Assembly (NCBI GenBank): GCA_023525715.1
Contig: CM042014.1
Location: 25,817,904-25,881,903 of the forward strand
DNA: 64,000 nt
DNA from: Cichorium intybus
Taxonomy: Eukaryota; Streptophyta; Magnoliopsida; Asterales; Asteraceae
Direction: 5' to 3'
In this document: positions 61,811-64,000 of the stretch, piece after piece
Position numbering within the stretch: position 1 is the first letter of the stretch
Layout: every line of letters starts with the position of its first letter
Made by a program: the position numbers and the translations under genes
Notes under the pieces: generated by a model
What the model was told of the DNA's origin: nothing
The model's database searches: none
The model's input: only the letters and a program-made list of their open reading frames with translations

Positions 61811-63027
61811 TGCTACAGTGCTTTGTGTGCGTGAGATGTGAAGAAGTCAGGTTGAAGGGAGGGTTGATTTTAGGGCAAAGGGGCAACAGAGTAATAATGT
61901 TCATTCAGAATTTCAGATAGAGGTTCAAATCTTATTCGCTCACAGCCAAACTTATTCGTTCAGATGAGATAAAATGATCGAACCAAACTGTCTGAACTAA
62001 TTCAGACATTGCCTTTTAATTGAGCCGTTAAGCGCTATCAAGCATAACCTAAATATAATTTACAAATCATACTCATATCATATAACATGTATCGATCAAT
62101 TAAGAATTACTAGAAAAAGAATAAAATGTTATCATGGAACTCTTCATGATAAACAAATTTTTTATCGTTTGTATGATTTGGGTGATTTGCTTTGTTTTGG
62201 TCACTTAGATTTTTCAGTTTTATATTAAAGGAAAAATTAATTTATTTAACGGATAACATACAAAATTTGTTGATGTAACAGTAGGCGTGGCATGGGGTAC
62301 ATGTTAAGTCAACAGTGTTTTATCTTGTTATATTATTTAATGATTTTTTGATCGACTTCTCCGATTCATTTTATGAGTTTTGGTCATATTTTTAACGACT
62401 TCTTTCATCATTATCTTAACAAACCTCATAGCCTCAGAGACGGTTCCTTCATACACATATCTATCAAAATGAAATTGTTGGAAGTATATATTTGTATATG
62501 GGATATCATTTGGCGTTATGGTTTCAAGGTGTGCATGTTTCTATATGTTTGTTGCGTGCATGTAACTAAATTCGAATTTGATGTATATATATTTAAAATA
62601 TATATTTTATACCCAATATAACATTTATGGGTACATACTAGATGATTATATGTCTTACATGGCCATAAAATTTGGACAAATTTCTGAAAAATACACTAAT
62701 TTAGCAATTTTATTGATTAGACATTTAACCATGTTAATCACTAAAAAAAGTTAAAATGCCTAAACTGATGAAGTGATCAAACGAAGTTATTTGTCATTTA
62801 TATATAATGATCTGATAATGGAAAATTTTAAGTGGTTTTTTTTCTTCTAATGGCGGGTTACCACATGGTTGACGCCAATAAGATTTGAACTCTAGACAAC
62901 TCCTTTTAAAATGTTTAATTCTTAAATGATCATCACTAGATTACTTCGATGACGGTGAGTGTTTAATATGTTAAAAAATATAAATGGTTTAATGGGTACG
63001 GGAAAATAAAACTTAAATGGTTAAATT

Positions 63028-63030
<3 letters not shown>
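61811..63030. other. Promoter side of PDF1B and following intergenic DNA
   Basis: The promoter of PDF1B should lie in about 61811-62050. No gene is supported to 63030. The 82-codon frame at 62373-62621 ends in AT-rich repeats and has no recognisable motif. Confidence 0.5.

Positions 63031-63031
<1 letters not shown>

Positions 63032-63082
<51 letters not shown>
63032..63082. repeat. (TA)n microsatellite
   Basis: About 51 bp of TA, abutting a Helitron 3' end. Confidence 0.95.
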
Positions 63083-63083
<1 letters not shown>

Positions 63084-63115
63084 TAGCAGACGTCCCGCGC
63101 GATGCGGCGGCGGTG
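63083..63115 (-). mobile_element. Helitron 3' terminus (minus strand)
   Basis: On the minus strand CGCATCGCG forms a small hairpin, followed after about 11 bases by CTAG, and then T in the TA repeat outside. The body extends to the right and leaves the window. A G-rich run of about 30 bp follows at 63112-63141. Confidence 0.6.
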
Positions 63116-64000
63116 GGAGGGAGGGGGGGGGGGGGAGGGGGTGTCGAGGTTGGTTAGGTTAGTAATGGGTAGGCGGTTACTGTTTTATTTGGTCATTTTA
63201 AATTGAAAAAGAAGTTGGTGTGTACACACGCTATGCAGCGGACGGCGATTAATTTCATTTACCTGAATAGTTTTTGGATGACGATTATTTTCCTTTCATC
63301 AAATGTCGAATGTGAGTTACATTAATTAGTTTTGTCGTTGAATAATTATCTTTTGATATGCATTGAATGGTTTGGTTTTGCTAATGGATTATTGCAGTAA
63401 TTATGGTAAAAAATAGTTAAATGCATAGTGATATCAAGTTTTATAGTCAAATGCATCGTCCAACAGGGTCGGTGAATAGTTTTCTTACGACAAATAGTTA
63501 TGTTTCAATGATTAGGATTTTGGAGAGGGGTGTTATTTTGATTTAGACATAAATATACATATTTCTTGTTATGCGTTTGAAAAACAAATGTACGTTGCTA
63601 TTTTACGTTAAATATACATTGTACAATATTTTGTTGGGTACTTGTCTATTATCACAAGGGAATTTTGTATTAGAAATAAATATGCATGCTTCTTGTTTTG
63701 TATTTGAAAAAAATTTGTGTTGTTATTTTGCATTAAATATAAAAAGTACAAAAATTAGAAACACGTTTGAGAGAGAGGTACACCACACAACAACAATTGG
63801 GATAAAAATTATTGGGTCTAATTATCCAAGAAATTGAGGTCTAGATATCTATAAACTAAGACTCTATAAATTAAATGTTTGACGGTACTGATATATATGA
63901 TATTGAGTTTTAAAACATCAAAATAAACACCCCCTAAATTAAACTCAATAGTAAATGCAATTAATCCACAAATTGAAAAACCTTGGCTGCCTATGAATTA
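63116..64000. other. Non-coding DNA, possibly Helitron body
   Basis: AT-rich with a G-run at its left edge. Two similar segments containing TTACGTTAAATATAC / TTGCATTAAATATAA words (63600-63620, 63727-63745) suggest an old duplication. The 88-codon frame at 63571-63837 is not recognisable. Confidence 0.5.

Overview
This is plant nuclear DNA. The genes carry many short introns with GT/GC-AG borders, intergenic DNA is AT-rich, and plant LTR retrotransposons, Helitrons, hAT, PIF/Harbinger and Mutator-like elements fill most of the space. The gene families (plastid phosphoenolpyruvate/phosphate translocator, WW-domain DEAD-box helicase, SHAGGY-like kinase, organellar peptide deformylase) point to a eudicot. 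The repeat types fit Asteraceae (lettuce-like), but that is an inference that a database search would have to settle.

Layout. 1-12804: a decayed Copia-type LTR retrotransposon on the + strand (its 5' end lies before the window), into which a young relative has inserted in the opposite orientation (3550-10978). The young element has identical 770-bp LTRs, a 5-bp target duplication, a tRNA-Met primer site, a polypurine tract and an intact gag, but no recognisable pol. 13799-15509: a PIF/Harbinger-type element with TAA target duplications that carries only the MYB/SANT-like gene. 16248-21400: two convergent genes, PPT (+) and a WW/DEAD-box RNA helicase (-). 22804-24000: gypsy-LTR-like sequence. 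24776-27780: a complete SHAGGY/GSK3-like kinase gene (-). 28293-35645: a mosaic of a hAT-type MITE, Copia and gypsy LTR pieces, microsatellites, a partial duplicate of the kinase 3' end and a telomere-like inverted C/G-rich tract. 35646-46170: mostly unassigned sequence with a Helitron 3' end and a broken beta-amylase gene in the same orientation. 46171-53208: a second Harbinger MYB-like gene, frameshifted and split by a gypsy solo LTR. 53209-58300: Helitron end, tRNA-like SINE boxes, and a Copia solo LTR nested in a gypsy LTR. 58317-59348: a fold-back Mutator-like element with perfect 9-bp target duplications. 60313-61810: peptide deformylase 1B (-). 61900-64000: non-coding, with another Helitron 3' end.

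The four host genes do not form an operon or pathway. Three encode plastid or signalling housekeeping functions, and each has its own promoter region. All four were rebuilt exon by exon, and the exon phases add up to uninterrupted proteins of 400 (PPT), 681 (helicase), 407 (kinase) and 276 (deformylase) residues. The most informative observations are the self-nested gag-only Copia element, the TIR/TSD-defined DNA transposons, the set of four Helitron 3' termini (one beside beta-amylase fragments), the partial kinase duplication ending in telomere-like DNA, and two GC-AG introns. I found no evidence of a wholly new biological system.
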